A DNA stretch of 64,000 bases from JAKACA01 sp963769255. GTDB taxonomy: Bacteria > Actinomycetota > Acidimicrobiia > Acidimicrobiales > Bog-793. Position numbers and translations under genes: made by a program. Below, one piece after another: positions 1-8,865 of the stretch. Position 1 is the stretch's first letter; every line of letters begins with the position of its first letter. Under the pieces are notes generated by a model. The model was not told the DNA's origin and ran no database searches. It was given only the letters and a program-made list of their open reading frames with translations. The stretch covers positions 186,001-250,000 of the forward strand of contig CAVYKV010000003.1 in the NCBI GenBank assembly GCA_963769255.1, read 5' to 3'.

Positions 1-56
1 GCGCGCCGGCCGATCCCGCCGGTCAGGGCGGAGAAACCGTGTACAACTGTTCCGCC

Positions 57-1532
57 ATGTCGGACCCCGCCCCCACTGTTCGACACGAAGCGCCAGACCC
101 CCGCGACCCGCTCGGCCTCGCCTCCGACGCCCCCCTCTTCAAGGCGTACCTCGACGCCCTCGACCGCCAGGCGGCCGGCGAGCACTCCTTCACGACGCCC
201 GGGCACAAGGGCTCGACCGCCCTCACCGGCCTTATCGTGGCCAACGACCTCCCCACGGCGGGCGGCGTGGACACCGTCAAGTTCAAGAACGGCTGGGTGA
301 CGCTGGCGGAGCGGCGGGCGGCGCAGCTCTTCGGAGCAGACGCCTGCCGCTTCTCCGTGGGCGGCTCGACGCACGGCAACCAGACGCTTGCCCTCACTGT
401 CGGGCGGCCGGGCGACCAGATCGTCATCTCCCGCACCCTCCACCGCTCGCTCCTGCTCGGCCTCGTGCTCGCCGGCCTCGTACCGGTCTGGGTGCGACCC
501 GAGGTCGACGACGTCACCGGACTGCCCACCGGGATCGCACCGCAACGGGTGGCGGACGCCCTCCGGCAGCACCCCGACGCCCGCGCCGTCTTCCTCGTCG
601 AGCCGTCCTATGTCGGCACGCTGTCCGACCTCGGCGCCCACGCCGAGGTTGCGCACGCCGCCGGCGTGCCCCTCCTCGTCGACTCCGCCTGGGCGGCGCA
701 CTTCGGGTTCCATCCCGACCTGCCCAAGCACGCCATCGCCGCCGGCGCCGACGCCATGGTGACGAGTGCTCACAAGTCCCTGCCGGCCTACGGGCAGGCG
801 GCCATCGTGCTGGCGCGCACCGAACGCATCGACCCGAGCCGGCTGGAGCGCGCCTTCGAGGCGACCCACACGACGAGCCCGGCCGGGACGATCCTCGCCA
901 GCATCGACGCCGTGCGGGCGCTCATGGAGCACCACGGCGAGCGTCTCCTCGGCCGCCTCCTCGACATCGTGGCGGCCGCCCGCACGCGGTTGTCAGCCAT
1001 CGAGGGTGTCCGTGTCCTGAGCGGTCCGGGCGTCGACCCGGCCAAGCTGGCGATCTCCATCGCCGGCACGGGAGCCCACGGCGTCGAGGTCGAGGCCGAG
1101 CTCATCGAACGCGGTTGCCCCGTCGAGATGGCGGACCGCGACACGATCGTCGCCCTCGTCACCGTCGGCGACACGCCGGCCGACGTCGAACGGTTCACGG
1201 AGCGGCTGACGGAGGCGATCGAGCGACGCCGCTCCACGCCTCGCACCCTTGCGACGGCCGCCGCCTGGATCGTCGAGCCGGAGCTCGTCGTTCCGCCGAG
1301 GGAGGCGTTCTTCGGGACGAGCGAGACCGTTCCGATCGAGAAGGCGGCAGGGCGAGTCAGTGCCGAGCTCGTCGCCCCCTACCCGCCCGGCGTGCCCGTT
1401 CTCGCCCCCGGTGAGCTCGTGACGCCGGAGGCCCTCGCCGCCTTGGCGGAGGCTCGCGAGGACGGCGTCCGCATCGCCTACGCCGCCGATCCGAAGCTCG
1501 AGTCGCTCCTCGTCCTCGCCGAGGAGACTTGA
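57..1532 (+). CDS. Orn/Lys/Arg decarboxylase-fold PLP enzyme
   Basis: A 491-residue protein of the fold-type I PLP family that includes ornithine, lysine and arginine decarboxylases. The N-terminal part has the family signature TTPGHKGS, and the putative PLP-binding lysine lies in TSAHKSLPAYGQ at about residue 240. The small C-terminal domain is short, and there is no N-terminal wing domain like that of the large E. coli enzymes, so it resembles the shorter Gram-positive (SpeA/YaaO-like) proteins. A GTG six codons upstream is in frame; I chose the ATG because the family signature follows it at the usual distance. The substrate cannot be read from the sequence. Confidence 0.85.
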   Translation: MSDPAPTVRHEAPDPRDPLGLASDAPLFKAYLDALDRQAAGEHSFTTPGHKGSTALTGLIVANDLPTAGGVDTVKFKNGWVTLAERRAAQLFGADACRFSVGGSTHGNQTLALTVGRPGDQIVISRTLHRSLLLGLVLAGLVPVWVRPEVDDVTGLPTGIAPQRVADALRQHPDARAVFLVEPSYVGTLSDLGAHAEVAHAAGVPLLVDSAWAAHFGFHPDLPKHAIAAGADAMVTSAHKSLPAYGQAAIVLARTERIDPSRLERAFEATHTTSPAGTILASIDAVRALMEHHGERLLGRLLDIVAAARTRLSAIEGVRVLSGPGVDPAKLAISIAGTGAHGVEVEAELIERGCPVEMADRDTIVALVTVGDTPADVERFTERLTEAIERRRSTPRTLATAAAWIVEPELVVPPREAFFGTSETVPIEKAAGRVSAELVAPYPPGVPVLAPGELVTPEALAALAEAREDGVRIAYAADPKLESLLVLAEET

Positions 1533-1554
1533 ACCGACCAGTGCGCCGGACGTC

Positions 1555-2166
1555 TCAGGGCTGCAGGCGGTCCATCACCCAGCCGGAGCCCTCCCGCCGG
1601 TAGCGGAGCCCGTCGTGCAGCCGGTCGTCACGGTTCTGCCAGAACTCGAAGACTTCCGGCGACACCACGTAACCACCCCAGGTCTCCGGTCGGGGGATGG
1701 CGCCGCCCTCGTACTCGGCGGCAAGCTCCCGTACCCGCACGTCGAGCGTCTCCCGGCTCGCCACGGGTTGGCTCTGGTGCGAAGCGTGCGCGCCGATCTG
1801 GGCTCCGACGGGACGGGTGGCGAAGTACTCGTCCGACTCGGCGGGGCTGATGCGGGCGACGGTCCCCTCGATGCGCACCTGGCGGCCCAGCTCGTCCCAA
1901 TGGAAGAGGAGCGCCACCCGGGGGTTGGCGTCCAACTCGGCCGCCTTCCGGCTCCGATACTGCGTGAAGAAGACGAAACCCGCCTCGCCGCATCCCTTCA
2001 GCAACACCATCCGGACCGACGGGTGCCCATCGGGGTCGGCCGACGCCACGGCCATCGCCTCCGGCACGCGCACCGCCCTCGCAGCCTCGCCGTACCAGGT
2101 GGCGAATTGCTCAAAGGGGTCGGCGGCCACCTCGGACTCGAGGAGGGGTTGGGAATGCAGCGCCAC
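1555..2166 (-). CDS. pdxH: Pyridoxamine 5'-phosphate oxidase
   Basis: PdxH oxidises pyridoxine or pyridoxamine 5'-phosphate to PLP using FMN. The protein shows RMVLLKG, a FFTQYRSRKAAEL FMN/phosphate-binding stretch, the HWDELGRQVRIEG strand and the C-terminal signature of the family, WQNRDDRLHDGLRYRR. I placed the start at a GTG that gives 203 residues, close to the usual length; the open frame runs 150 bp further upstream but would then overlap the divergent acetyltransferase. It sits tail to tail with the PLP-enzyme gene, which may be chance. No strong Shine-Dalgarno is visible. Confidence 0.9.
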   Translation of the reverse strand: MALHSQPLLESEVAADPFEQFATWYGEAARAVRVPEAMAVASADPDGHPSVRMVLLKGCGEAGFVFFTQYRSRKAAELDANPRVALLFHWDELGRQVRIEGTVARISPAESDEYFATRPVGAQIGAHASHQSQPVASRETLDVRVRELAAEYEGGAIPRPETWGGYVVSPEVFEFWQNRDDRLHDGLRYRREGSGWVMDRLQP

Positions 2167-2212
2167 GGGAGGGACGCTAGCAACGACGCCTCCGGGTGCT
2201 CGGCGGTCCAGA

Positions 2213-3109
2213 ATGAGCGTCGTGGGGACCGTCACGAGTGCAGACGTCGTCACCGGGGCCGCCCGGGCCGTCACGAGCGCTGCCAGCCGGGCAGGGGTCG
2301 AGGTCAGGCCGCTCACGTCTCACGCCGAGCTTGCCGCCGCTGCCGACCTGCTCACCTATGTCTGGAGCCGGCACTTCCCGGAGGATCTCCTCCGTGCCTT
2401 CGAGCTGTCGGGCAACTTCGTAGCCGGCGCCTTCGCCGCGGACGGTACGATGGCGGGCGCCTCCGCCGGCTGGGCCTCGATCGGCGAGGAGCCGGACCTC
2501 CACTCGCATGTGACCGGCGTCGCACCGAGCCATCGCCGTTCCGGCGTTGGTGTCGTCCTGAAGCTGTACCAGCGCTGGTGGGCCCTGGAACGGGGAATCG
2601 GCGTCGTCAGCTGGACGTTCGACCCCCTCTTGCGTCGAAACGCCCGGTTCAACCTCGGGCGCCTCGGCGCCGCTGTCACCGACTACCTCGAGAACATCTA
2701 CGGAGACATGGACGACGAGCTCAACCGCCACGACGAGAGCGACCGCTTCTGGGTGCGCTGGCGCCTCGACGACCCTGACGTCGTGGCCGCCGCCGCTGGG
2801 ACGCCCCGAGTCGTGGCGCCGCCCCGGGGGACCGAGCGTCGGCTCGCCCCCGGCCCGGACGGCCGACCGGCCGTCGTCCCGCCATCGCCCTTCGCGCCAG
2901 GCGTCGCCGGCGCCACCTTCACCTGTTCCATCCCCGGCGACGTCGAGGCGATGCGGGCCACCGACCCCGCGTTGGCGGCGGCATGGCGGCTCGTCCTCCG
3001 GGAGGTTCTCGGCGGCGCCCTTCGCCAGGGTGGACGCGTGCTCGGGCTCGACGCCGAGGGCGACTACGTGGTGGCGTTTCCGAGCGGTGGCGAGCCGGGC
3101 GACGCATGA
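2213..3109 (+). CDS. GNAT-type acyltransferase (COG3375-like) paired with OSBS/NSAR
   Basis: A 298-residue protein with a GNAT acetyl-CoA-binding stretch (VTGVAPSHRRSGVGVVLK, about residues 100-117) followed by a long C-terminal part, as in the predicted acyltransferases often encoded next to o-succinylbenzoate synthase/N-acylamino-acid racemase genes. Its stop overlaps the ATG cluster of the next gene (ATGATGA), so the two are translationally coupled. In some Firmicutes such an acyltransferase N-succinylates amino acids that the racemase then epimerises; a similar role here is inferred from the pairing. Confidence 0.8.
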   Translation: MSVVGTVTSADVVTGAARAVTSAASRAGVEVRPLTSHAELAAAADLLTYVWSRHFPEDLLRAFELSGNFVAGAFAADGTMAGASAGWASIGEEPDLHSHVTGVAPSHRRSGVGVVLKLYQRWWALERGIGVVSWTFDPLLRRNARFNLGRLGAAVTDYLENIYGDMDDELNRHDESDRFWVRWRLDDPDVVAAAAGTPRVVAPPRGTERRLAPGPDGRPAVVPPSPFAPGVAGATFTCSIPGDVEAMRATDPALAAAWRLVLREVLGGALRQGGRVLGLDAEGDYVVAFPSGGEPGDA

Positions 3110-3117
3110 TGAGCGGC

Positions 3118-4224
3118 ATGAAGATCGAGGCGATCGAGCTGCGACGCGTCGTCCTGCCACTGGTGCGGCCGTTTCGCACGTCACTCGGCACGGACGACGA
3201 GCGGGAGGCGTTGCTCGTCCACGTCCTCTGCGACTCCGGCGAGGGATGGGGCGAGTGTGTCGCCAGCTGGGATCCGCTCTACTCGGAGGAGTTCGTCAAC
3301 GGCGCCTGGCTGGTCATGCGGGAGCATCTCGTCCCGCGCCTCTTCGCTGCCGAGCGTGTGACGGCGGCGAGCGTCGCCCTGTTGCTCGGAGAGGTGAAAC
3401 GCCACCGCATGGCCAAGGGCGCCCTGGAGATGGCCGTCCTCGACGCCGAGCTGCGGGCGGCTGGCATGTCCTTCGGCCAGTTCCTCGGCGCCGTGACCGA
3501 CAGGATTGCTCCCGGTGTCTCCGTCGGCATCACCGACACGGTCGACGAGCTCCTCGAGGTCGTTGGCGGGCACCTCGACGAGGGCTATGGGCGCGTGAAG
3601 TTGAAGATCGAGCCGGGGTGGGACATCGCCCCCGTGCGTGCCGTCCGTGAGCGTTTCGGCGACGACCTGCTCCTCCAGGTGGACGCCAACACGGCGTACG
3701 GGCGCGGCGACGCCGGTCATCTGGCCGAGCTCGACGCCTTCGGGCTCCTCCTCATCGAGCAACCCCTCGACGAGGAGGATCTCCTTGGGCACGCCCAGCT
3801 GGCGCGGCGCCTGACGACGCCCATCTGCCTTGACGAGTCCGTCGTGTCCGCCAAGTCTGCCGCCGACGCCATCGCCCTCGGCGCCTGCTCCATCGTCAAC
3901 ATCAAGCCCGGTCGCGTGGGTGGTTATCTCGAGGCACGGGCCGTGCACGACGTCTGCACCGCCCACGGGGTGCCCGTGTGGTGTGGCGGCATGCTCGAGA
4001 CGGGCATTGGCCGGGCGGCGAACCTGGCGTTGGCGGCACTGCCGGGTTTCGTCCTTCCTGGTGACGTCTCGGCGACGGACCGCTACTTCCGGGAGGACGT
4101 CACGCCGCCATTCGTGCTCACGAACGGGACGATCGCCGTGCCCACGGGACCGGGCATCGGCGTCGACGTCGTGGAGTCGTCGCTGCGCACCCTCACGACG
4201 GAAACGGAGCTGCTCAAGCCGTAG
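3118..4224 (+). CDS. o-Succinylbenzoate synthase / N-acylamino-acid racemase (enolase superfamily)
   Basis: A 368-residue enolase-superfamily enzyme, the same length as characterised actinobacterial OSBS/NAAAR proteins. Visible active-site elements are the KxK in RVKLKIEPG, the metal ligands in LLQVDANTAYG, LLIEQPL and ICLDESV, and the second lysine in VNIKPGRVGG. Two ATGs lie just upstream (3106 and 3109); I used the third because MKIEAIELRRV is the usual family start. Its neighbour is a GNAT acyltransferase and no other menaquinone gene is present, which favours a racemase role over, or as well as, menaquinone synthesis. Its 3' end overlaps the convergent gene by 11 nt. Confidence 0.88.
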   Translation: MKIEAIELRRVVLPLVRPFRTSLGTDDEREALLVHVLCDSGEGWGECVASWDPLYSEEFVNGAWLVMREHLVPRLFAAERVTAASVALLLGEVKRHRMAKGALEMAVLDAELRAAGMSFGQFLGAVTDRIAPGVSVGITDTVDELLEVVGGHLDEGYGRVKLKIEPGWDIAPVRAVRERFGDDLLLQVDANTAYGRGDAGHLAELDAFGLLLIEQPLDEEDLLGHAQLARRLTTPICLDESVVSAKSAADAIALGACSIVNIKPGRVGGYLEARAVHDVCTAHGVPVWCGGMLETGIGRAANLALAALPGFVLPGDVSATDRYFREDVTPPFVLTNGTIAVPTGPGIGVDVVESSLRTLTTETELLKP

Positions 4225-5785
4225 GGGGAGGTTCGGGGGGCAGCTCCGAGACCGGGATGGCGACGAGGTGGTGGGAGTCCGAGGTGAGGCACCGCCCCGT
4301 CGCCAGCTCGAAACGCCACCCGTGCATCCCGCACTGCAGGACGCCGTCGTGCACCTCCCCGAAGCGGGCGAGGTCGGCCTTCAGGTGCGGGCAGCGGCGC
4401 TGCACCATGTAGTCGCCGATGCGGACGAGGTCGTCCGGCTCCTCCTGCTCGGCGTACCAGCCCTCGGCGTAGGAGAGGCGCTCGGGGGCGAGGCACTTGA
4501 AGAACGTGTAGATGAACTCGTTGTAGGCGCCCCGGCGGAAGGCGCGGAACCGCAGCGAGAGGAAGAGGCTGTTCACCCAGTCGATCTCGTGCTCGGCGAC
4601 AAGGGCCTCCACGAGCTCGTGAGACATCGTGAATCGGTAGCGGCATTCCTCGCCCTCCCAACGGCGGACGTGCCGGCCGGGGAAGTCGATGACGATGCGT
4701 TCCTCGCCGATCTCGAGGAGGACCGGAGCACCCACGCCCGGACCGATGCGGTCGGCGAGCTCGAGGAGCGGGTCCCACCACGTGGCGAGGGTGGCCGCGA
4801 GGTCCCCGTCGAAACGCGGCCAGGAGGCCCGTTCCGACTCGATGCGGCCCGCCTGGCGGGCGGCGTAGGCCTTCAGGTAGCCGGCCTTGTCGCTGAAGAT
4901 GGACGCCACCTCGTCCTCCGGGAGCGGGTGCGTGACGGAGCAGGAGGCTCGGCCGCCCTCCCCGGCGGCCGTGAGCTCGGCCGTGCTCCCAGGGATGAGC
5001 AGCCTGGCGTTGTCGTGCCCGCGGGCGGCGAGGTACTCGAGAAACACCGTCTGATCCGGGAACGGATTGTCCTCGCGTCGAGCGGTGTCGTTGAAGGCGA
5101 AGAGGTCGGCGTCGAGGAAAGCAGGCGGACCACTGTTCGGGAACGCGTAGGTAGCCCCGACCGCTTCGAGGAACCGCAAGGCGCGCGCCATGCCGTTCTC
5201 CCGCTTGCGGGCTCCGACGGCGCTCTTCGTGGCGGCCGCGAGGTCGTAGACGACCGGCCACCAGATGGCGCCGGAGAATTGCAGTGAGTGCCCGTCGAAG
5301 GGACCGAAGCTGGTGATGGGGTCGAGATCGCGGGGGCGGGCGTCGTTCTGGTTGAAGAAGCGCACCCCACCGTCGTCGACGGCGAGGGCAGAGTCGCCGA
5401 GGGGGCCGTCTGCTGGTGAGGTGAGGGTGGCGATCATGAGGCGGAGGCCGTCGAGCTCGACGGGTTCGCCGTTCACGGTGTGCACGAAGGACCCGAAGCC
5501 GAGGTCGCGGAGGGCGGTCTCGAGATCGTCGGTCGGGAAGTCCGGGAGGAGCACGGTCGTCGACTTCGGGACGAGGTTCCGCAGCAGCTGGGCGTCGTAA
5601 TGATCGCGGTGCAGGTGGGAGATGTAGAGGAAGTCGGGCCGGAAGCTCTCGAAGTCGACGCCGCTGTTGTCGGGGAAGACGAACCAGGAGGCGAAGTAGG
5701 CCGGGTTGCGCCAGGGGTCGCAGAGGATCGACCCGTGCGCCGTCTCGATGAAGAGCCCGGCGTGCCCCGTGCAAGTGACCTTCAT
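4214..5785 (-). CDS. Metallo-beta-lactamase-fold hydrolase fused to a C-terminal Rieske domain
   Basis: A 523-residue protein. The N-terminal half is an MBL-fold domain with the HxHxDH metal site in ISHLHRDHYD (about residue 70). The C-terminal 80 residues form a Rieske [2Fe-2S] domain with the two ligand pairs RRCPHL and LQCGMHGW. MBL and Rieske domains also occur together in CMP-N-acetylneuraminate hydroxylase, there with the Rieske domain first. The long middle segment has no function I recognise. It is probably a cytoplasmic oxidoreductase or hydroxylase; the substrate is unknown. The start is the ATG before VTCTGHAGLFIET, a typical MBL opening. Confidence 0.82.
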   Translation of the reverse strand: MKVTCTGHAGLFIETAHGSILCDPWRNPAYFASWFVFPDNSGVDFESFRPDFLYISHLHRDHYDAQLLRNLVPKSTTVLLPDFPTDDLETALRDLGFGSFVHTVNGEPVELDGLRLMIATLTSPADGPLGDSALAVDDGGVRFFNQNDARPRDLDPITSFGPFDGHSLQFSGAIWWPVVYDLAAATKSAVGARKRENGMARALRFLEAVGATYAFPNSGPPAFLDADLFAFNDTARREDNPFPDQTVFLEYLAARGHDNARLLIPGSTAELTAAGEGGRASCSVTHPLPEDEVASIFSDKAGYLKAYAARQAGRIESERASWPRFDGDLAATLATWWDPLLELADRIGPGVGAPVLLEIGEERIVIDFPGRHVRRWEGEECRYRFTMSHELVEALVAEHEIDWVNSLFLSLRFRAFRRGAYNEFIYTFFKCLAPERLSYAEGWYAEQEEPDDLVRIGDYMVQRRCPHLKADLARFGEVHDGVLQCGMHGWRFELATGRCLTSDSHHLVAIPVSELPPEPPPTA

Positions 5786-5878
5786 GACGGAGGCAGGATA
5801 CGGGAAGGCCGCGGCCGGCCGGTGCCCGTGGCGGCCCGGTCCGGACCAGGCAGGTGGGCGCTTTAGCATGGCGCGGGT

Positions 5879-6268
5879 ATGAGCCGTCGCGCCGCCATGA
5901 TCCTGCGAGCGTCCGTCCTTTGGGCGGTCTGGGTCTGGGCCGTCCTCATCCGCAACATGATCGTGGGGAACTTCGGCTGGTCCTTCAAGGCCATCCACAT
6001 CTTCATCGCCGTCGTGTCGCTCGCTTTCGCCGTCATGACATGGCGGATCGCGAGCACCAGCCGCCGCTTCACGCGGGAGGTGGAGCGGCAGCGCAACCCG
6101 CGGCCGGATCGCATGTCCGCCAGCCAGCTCGCCGTCGGGGCGGTGCGTCTCGGGATGCGCAAGCGAGCCCAGCGCAACGGCACCCAGGCGGGCCAGGCAC
6201 CGGCCGCACCGGCCGCCGCGGTCCTCGAGGCGACGACGTCCCCGGTAGCCGCCGACCAGCCCGACTGA
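5879..6268 (+). CDS. Small membrane protein, function unknown
   Basis: A 129-residue protein with two hydrophobic segments (about residues 8-28 and 38-58), then a basic, cytoplasmic-looking region rich in Arg, Ala and Gln. I recognise no family. It diverges from the MBL-Rieske gene and is followed 65 bp later by another membrane-protein gene in the same direction. Confidence 0.65.
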   Translation: MSRRAAMILRASVLWAVWVWAVLIRNMIVGNFGWSFKAIHIFIAVVSLAFAVMTWRIASTSRRFTREVERQRNPRPDRMSASQLAVGAVRLGMRKRAQRNGTQAGQAPAAPAAAVLEATTSPVAADQPD

Positions 6269-6333
6269 CGCCGCCGGGCGGCGCCTGGCGGGGCGCACTT
6301 GTATGATCGGCGTGCTGTCGTAGCGTTTCGGCC

Positions 6334-7086
6334 GTGCGAGTCTTCTCGCCCGCCTACATCGCCACGCTCGTGGTCACGGCCGTCAGCGCCGCCCTCCTCT
6401 GTGCGGCCGGACGCCGTCACGCCGGAGCCGATCCGACCCGCTGGGTCCTCGTCGCCAACTGGGTGCTCGCTGCCGCCCTCCTCGTGACGAGTGGGCTCTG
6501 GCTGGAGTCGACCTACGTGGGACAGCCCTTCTCGGCTGCGACCTCGCTACCGTTCGCCCTCTGCGACCTCGCAGCCCTGGTGGCCGCCGCCGCCCTCCTC
6601 ACCCGCCAGCGACTCCTCGTCGAGCTGACGTACTTCTGGGGCATCGCCGGAAGCCTGCAGTCCCTCCTGACACCGGACCTGCACGTCGGCTGGCCGACCC
6701 TGCAGTTCGTCGAGTACGTGGTGGCGCACGCCGCCATCGTCTGCTCGGCGCTCTTTCTCGTCGTCGGGCAGCGGCTCGCGCCCCGCCCCCGTGCCGTCCT
6801 CCGAATCTGGCTGATCACGCTCGCCTACTCGGGTGGCGTCGGGATCGTGGACGCCGCTACGGGGGGCAACTACATGTACCTGCGCCAAGTGCCCCCGGAG
6901 TGGAGCCTGCTGAGCGTGCTGGGGCCCTGGCCCTGGTACGTGCTCTCGGCCGCCGCCGTCGCCCTCGTCCTGTTCACGCTGCTCGACCTGCCCTTTTGGC
7001 GAGGTCGGCGCGCCCTGGTGCTTCCGCCCAACCGGCCAGGGCACGGGGGGATGGCACGCGCCGCCGGAGCGCGTCCAACACCCTGA
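6334..7086 (+). CDS. YwaF/TIGR02206-family integral membrane protein
   Basis: A 250-residue protein with about seven predicted transmembrane segments. It carries the hallmarks of the YwaF family: LPFALCDLAA in the second third, SLLTPDLHVGWP, and GGNYMYL followed by LGPWPWYVLS near the end. The family's function is not established. The start is a GTG. Confidence 0.82.
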   Translation: MRVFSPAYIATLVVTAVSAALLCAAGRRHAGADPTRWVLVANWVLAAALLVTSGLWLESTYVGQPFSAATSLPFALCDLAALVAAAALLTRQRLLVELTYFWGIAGSLQSLLTPDLHVGWPTLQFVEYVVAHAAIVCSALFLVVGQRLAPRPRAVLRIWLITLAYSGGVGIVDAATGGNYMYLRQVPPEWSLLSVLGPWPWYVLSAAAVALVLFTLLDLPFWRGRRALVLPPNRPGHGGMARAAGARPTP

Positions 7087-7238
7087 CCGGCCGGACGGAT
7101 GCACGCTCACAGCGGACTCGGGCTCGTCCGCTGAGGTCGGAGGCTCGGGAGCCTCGTCCGAACTGCGTCGTCAGGGAGTGACCCTACGGGGGGCAGATGA
7201 ATCCGAGGTGTCCTGCGGGCGAACCTGAGGCGAACTTC

Positions 7239-7970
7239 TCATGATGCGCGGGTCCCGCGCACGACGGCGGCCTCGCTCACGACCGGCACGGCCTCCACCT
7301 GCTCGAAACCCGCCTCCTCGAACATCGACACCCACGCCGACATGGCGACGGGCCGCTCCTGGGTCCGGAAGAGGTATCGGCCGGCGTTCTTGACGATCCG
7401 CCACCAGCCGCCCGGGCCGTCGAGGAAGAGGTCGGAGACCTTGGAGGCGATGATCTTCCGGTCCCGCTGGTTGCCCCCGCGGCCGAACATCATGTCGCCG
7501 AGCACGAAGCGCCCCCCGGGACGAAGCCAGGTGAAGATCTGCTTCACGACCAGTGGCTTGTCCGCATCGCGGAGGTGGTGGAAGACGTAGTTGGAGACGA
7601 CGAGGTCGACGGAGCCGGGGGTGAAGTCGAGCTCTTCGATCGGAACGGCCCTGCCCTCGACGTTGCCGATGCCCGCCTGACGGGCGTTTTCCAACAGGAG
7701 GTCGATCATCTTCTGGCTGACATCGACGGCCAGCACGGAGGCCACGGTACGGGCGAGGGCGAGCGTCACCTGGCCGGAACCGCAGCCGAGGTCGATGACA
7801 TGCTCGTCCGGGCGCGCCCCCGCCTCGGCGAGCACCGCGTTGACGACTTTCACGAGCCCGGGGTTGTTGCCGGCGCCGTGGTCCCAGCTGGCCGCCTGTC
7901 GGGTCCAGAAGCGACGTTGCCGGGCGATGTTGCGCCGCGCCGGCAGGGGGGTGGGTGGGGGCGTTGCCAT
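7239..7970 (-). CDS. Class I SAM-dependent methyltransferase
   Basis: A 243-residue methyltransferase with motif I at about residues 60-70 (VIDLGCGSGQVTLAL), an acidic residue after VLAVDVS and a motif IV-like SNYVFHHL. This resembles the UbiE/class 11 type. Motifs alone do not give the substrate. The ATG was chosen over upstream in-frame starts because the upstream stretch is low-complexity and overlaps the next gene. That gene lies 44 bp upstream on the same strand, so the two may be cotranscribed. Confidence 0.8.
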   Translation of the reverse strand: MATPPPTPLPARRNIARQRRFWTRQAASWDHGAGNNPGLVKVVNAVLAEAGARPDEHVIDLGCGSGQVTLALARTVASVLAVDVSQKMIDLLLENARQAGIGNVEGRAVPIEELDFTPGSVDLVVSNYVFHHLRDADKPLVVKQIFTWLRPGGRFVLGDMMFGRGGNQRDRKIIASKVSDLFLDGPGGWWRIVKNAGRYLFRTQERPVAMSAWVSMFEEAGFEQVEAVPVVSEAAVVRGTRAS

Positions 7971-8014
7971 GGCGGGCTCGACCCTACCGGCCCGCGACTG
8001 GCCGGTCGGGGCGC

Positions 8015-8743
8015 TCAGTGCGTGGGGTCGAAGACGAGCAAGCAGGGGCAGTGCTTGGGGGTGGGCACGTTCATCTTCTTCGAGCCTCGTGTGAGGGAGA
8101 TGGTGGTCCCGCCGGCGCCGATCTCGACGATGGTCGGTCCGTTGCCCGGGATCTGGAACGAGTCCCCGTTGCCCTGCAGGGTCGTTTGCCGGCTGCCGTT
8201 CGGCAGCTGCCCGCTCGTGTACGGCGAGCCCGACACCCACGCTCGGCTGCTGGCTGTGACGGTGACGATGAACACCCCGCTGCCGATCCAGTAGCCGGTC
8301 GTCGGGATGCTGTTGACCTCGGTGGGCTGCGGCTCCATCAGGGTCAGACCCGACGGCGAATGCCCGCCCGACGTGTGAGAGGTCGTCTTAGCTGCTGCTG
8401 TGGTCGTCGGCGCCGAGCCCAGCGCCGCCGCCGGCACGCTGTGGCGGAGGGGGGCCACCCACGACGGCCGGTAGTGGATGACGAGGTCGCCGGCCGCCGC
8501 GAAGAGGACGATGAAGGCGAGGACCCAGACGACGACCCTCAGAACGAGTGGTGCCGGCAGGCGCTTGCGTGAACCCGGGTACCAGACGGATCCGTCCGGG
8601 AGCAGCACCCCGTACGACGGTCCGGCCTTGACGGCGGGTATCTCGGCCGTGATGACCGTGCCGGACCGGGTGTCGTGCACCGGGAGACCCACCGGGCGCG
8701 GCGACGGACCGGCGCCTGGGGTGATCGCCGTCAAGTTGGACAT
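8015..8743 (-). CDS. Membrane-anchored protein with extracellular C-terminal domain, unknown
   Basis: A 242-residue protein with a cytoplasmic N-terminus, one transmembrane segment (about residues 66-86, LVLRVVVWVLAFIVLFAAAG), a Thr/Ala/Ser-rich linker, and an extracytoplasmic domain of about 110 residues with a glycine-rich beta pattern and a C-terminal CPC. I recognise no family. It diverges from the phosphorylase-like gene. Confidence 0.6.
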   Translation of the reverse strand: MSNLTAITPGAGPSPRPVGLPVHDTRSGTVITAEIPAVKAGPSYGVLLPDGSVWYPGSRKRLPAPLVLRVVVWVLAFIVLFAAAGDLVIHYRPSWVAPLRHSVPAAALGSAPTTTAAAKTTSHTSGGHSPSGLTLMEPQPTEVNSIPTTGYWIGSGVFIVTVTASSRAWVSGSPYTSGQLPNGSRQTTLQGNGDSFQIPGNGPTIVEIGAGGTTISLTRGSKKMNVPTPKHCPCLLVFDPTH

Positions 8744-8865
8744 CGACGACGCTCCGTCGTTCGCCACCGCTGCTCCTTGTCGCCTCTCCGCACGAAAGAC
8801 TACAACCGCAGCGCCCTCACCACGTAGTGCCCGCCGCCGTGACATCTGCGAGGCTTTCGGTTCGT

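Noticed and set aside
23..529. Minus-strand frame opposite the PLP enzyme
   Set aside because: Arg/Ser-rich composition typical of a wrong-frame shadow; the plus-strand protein is clearly the real one.
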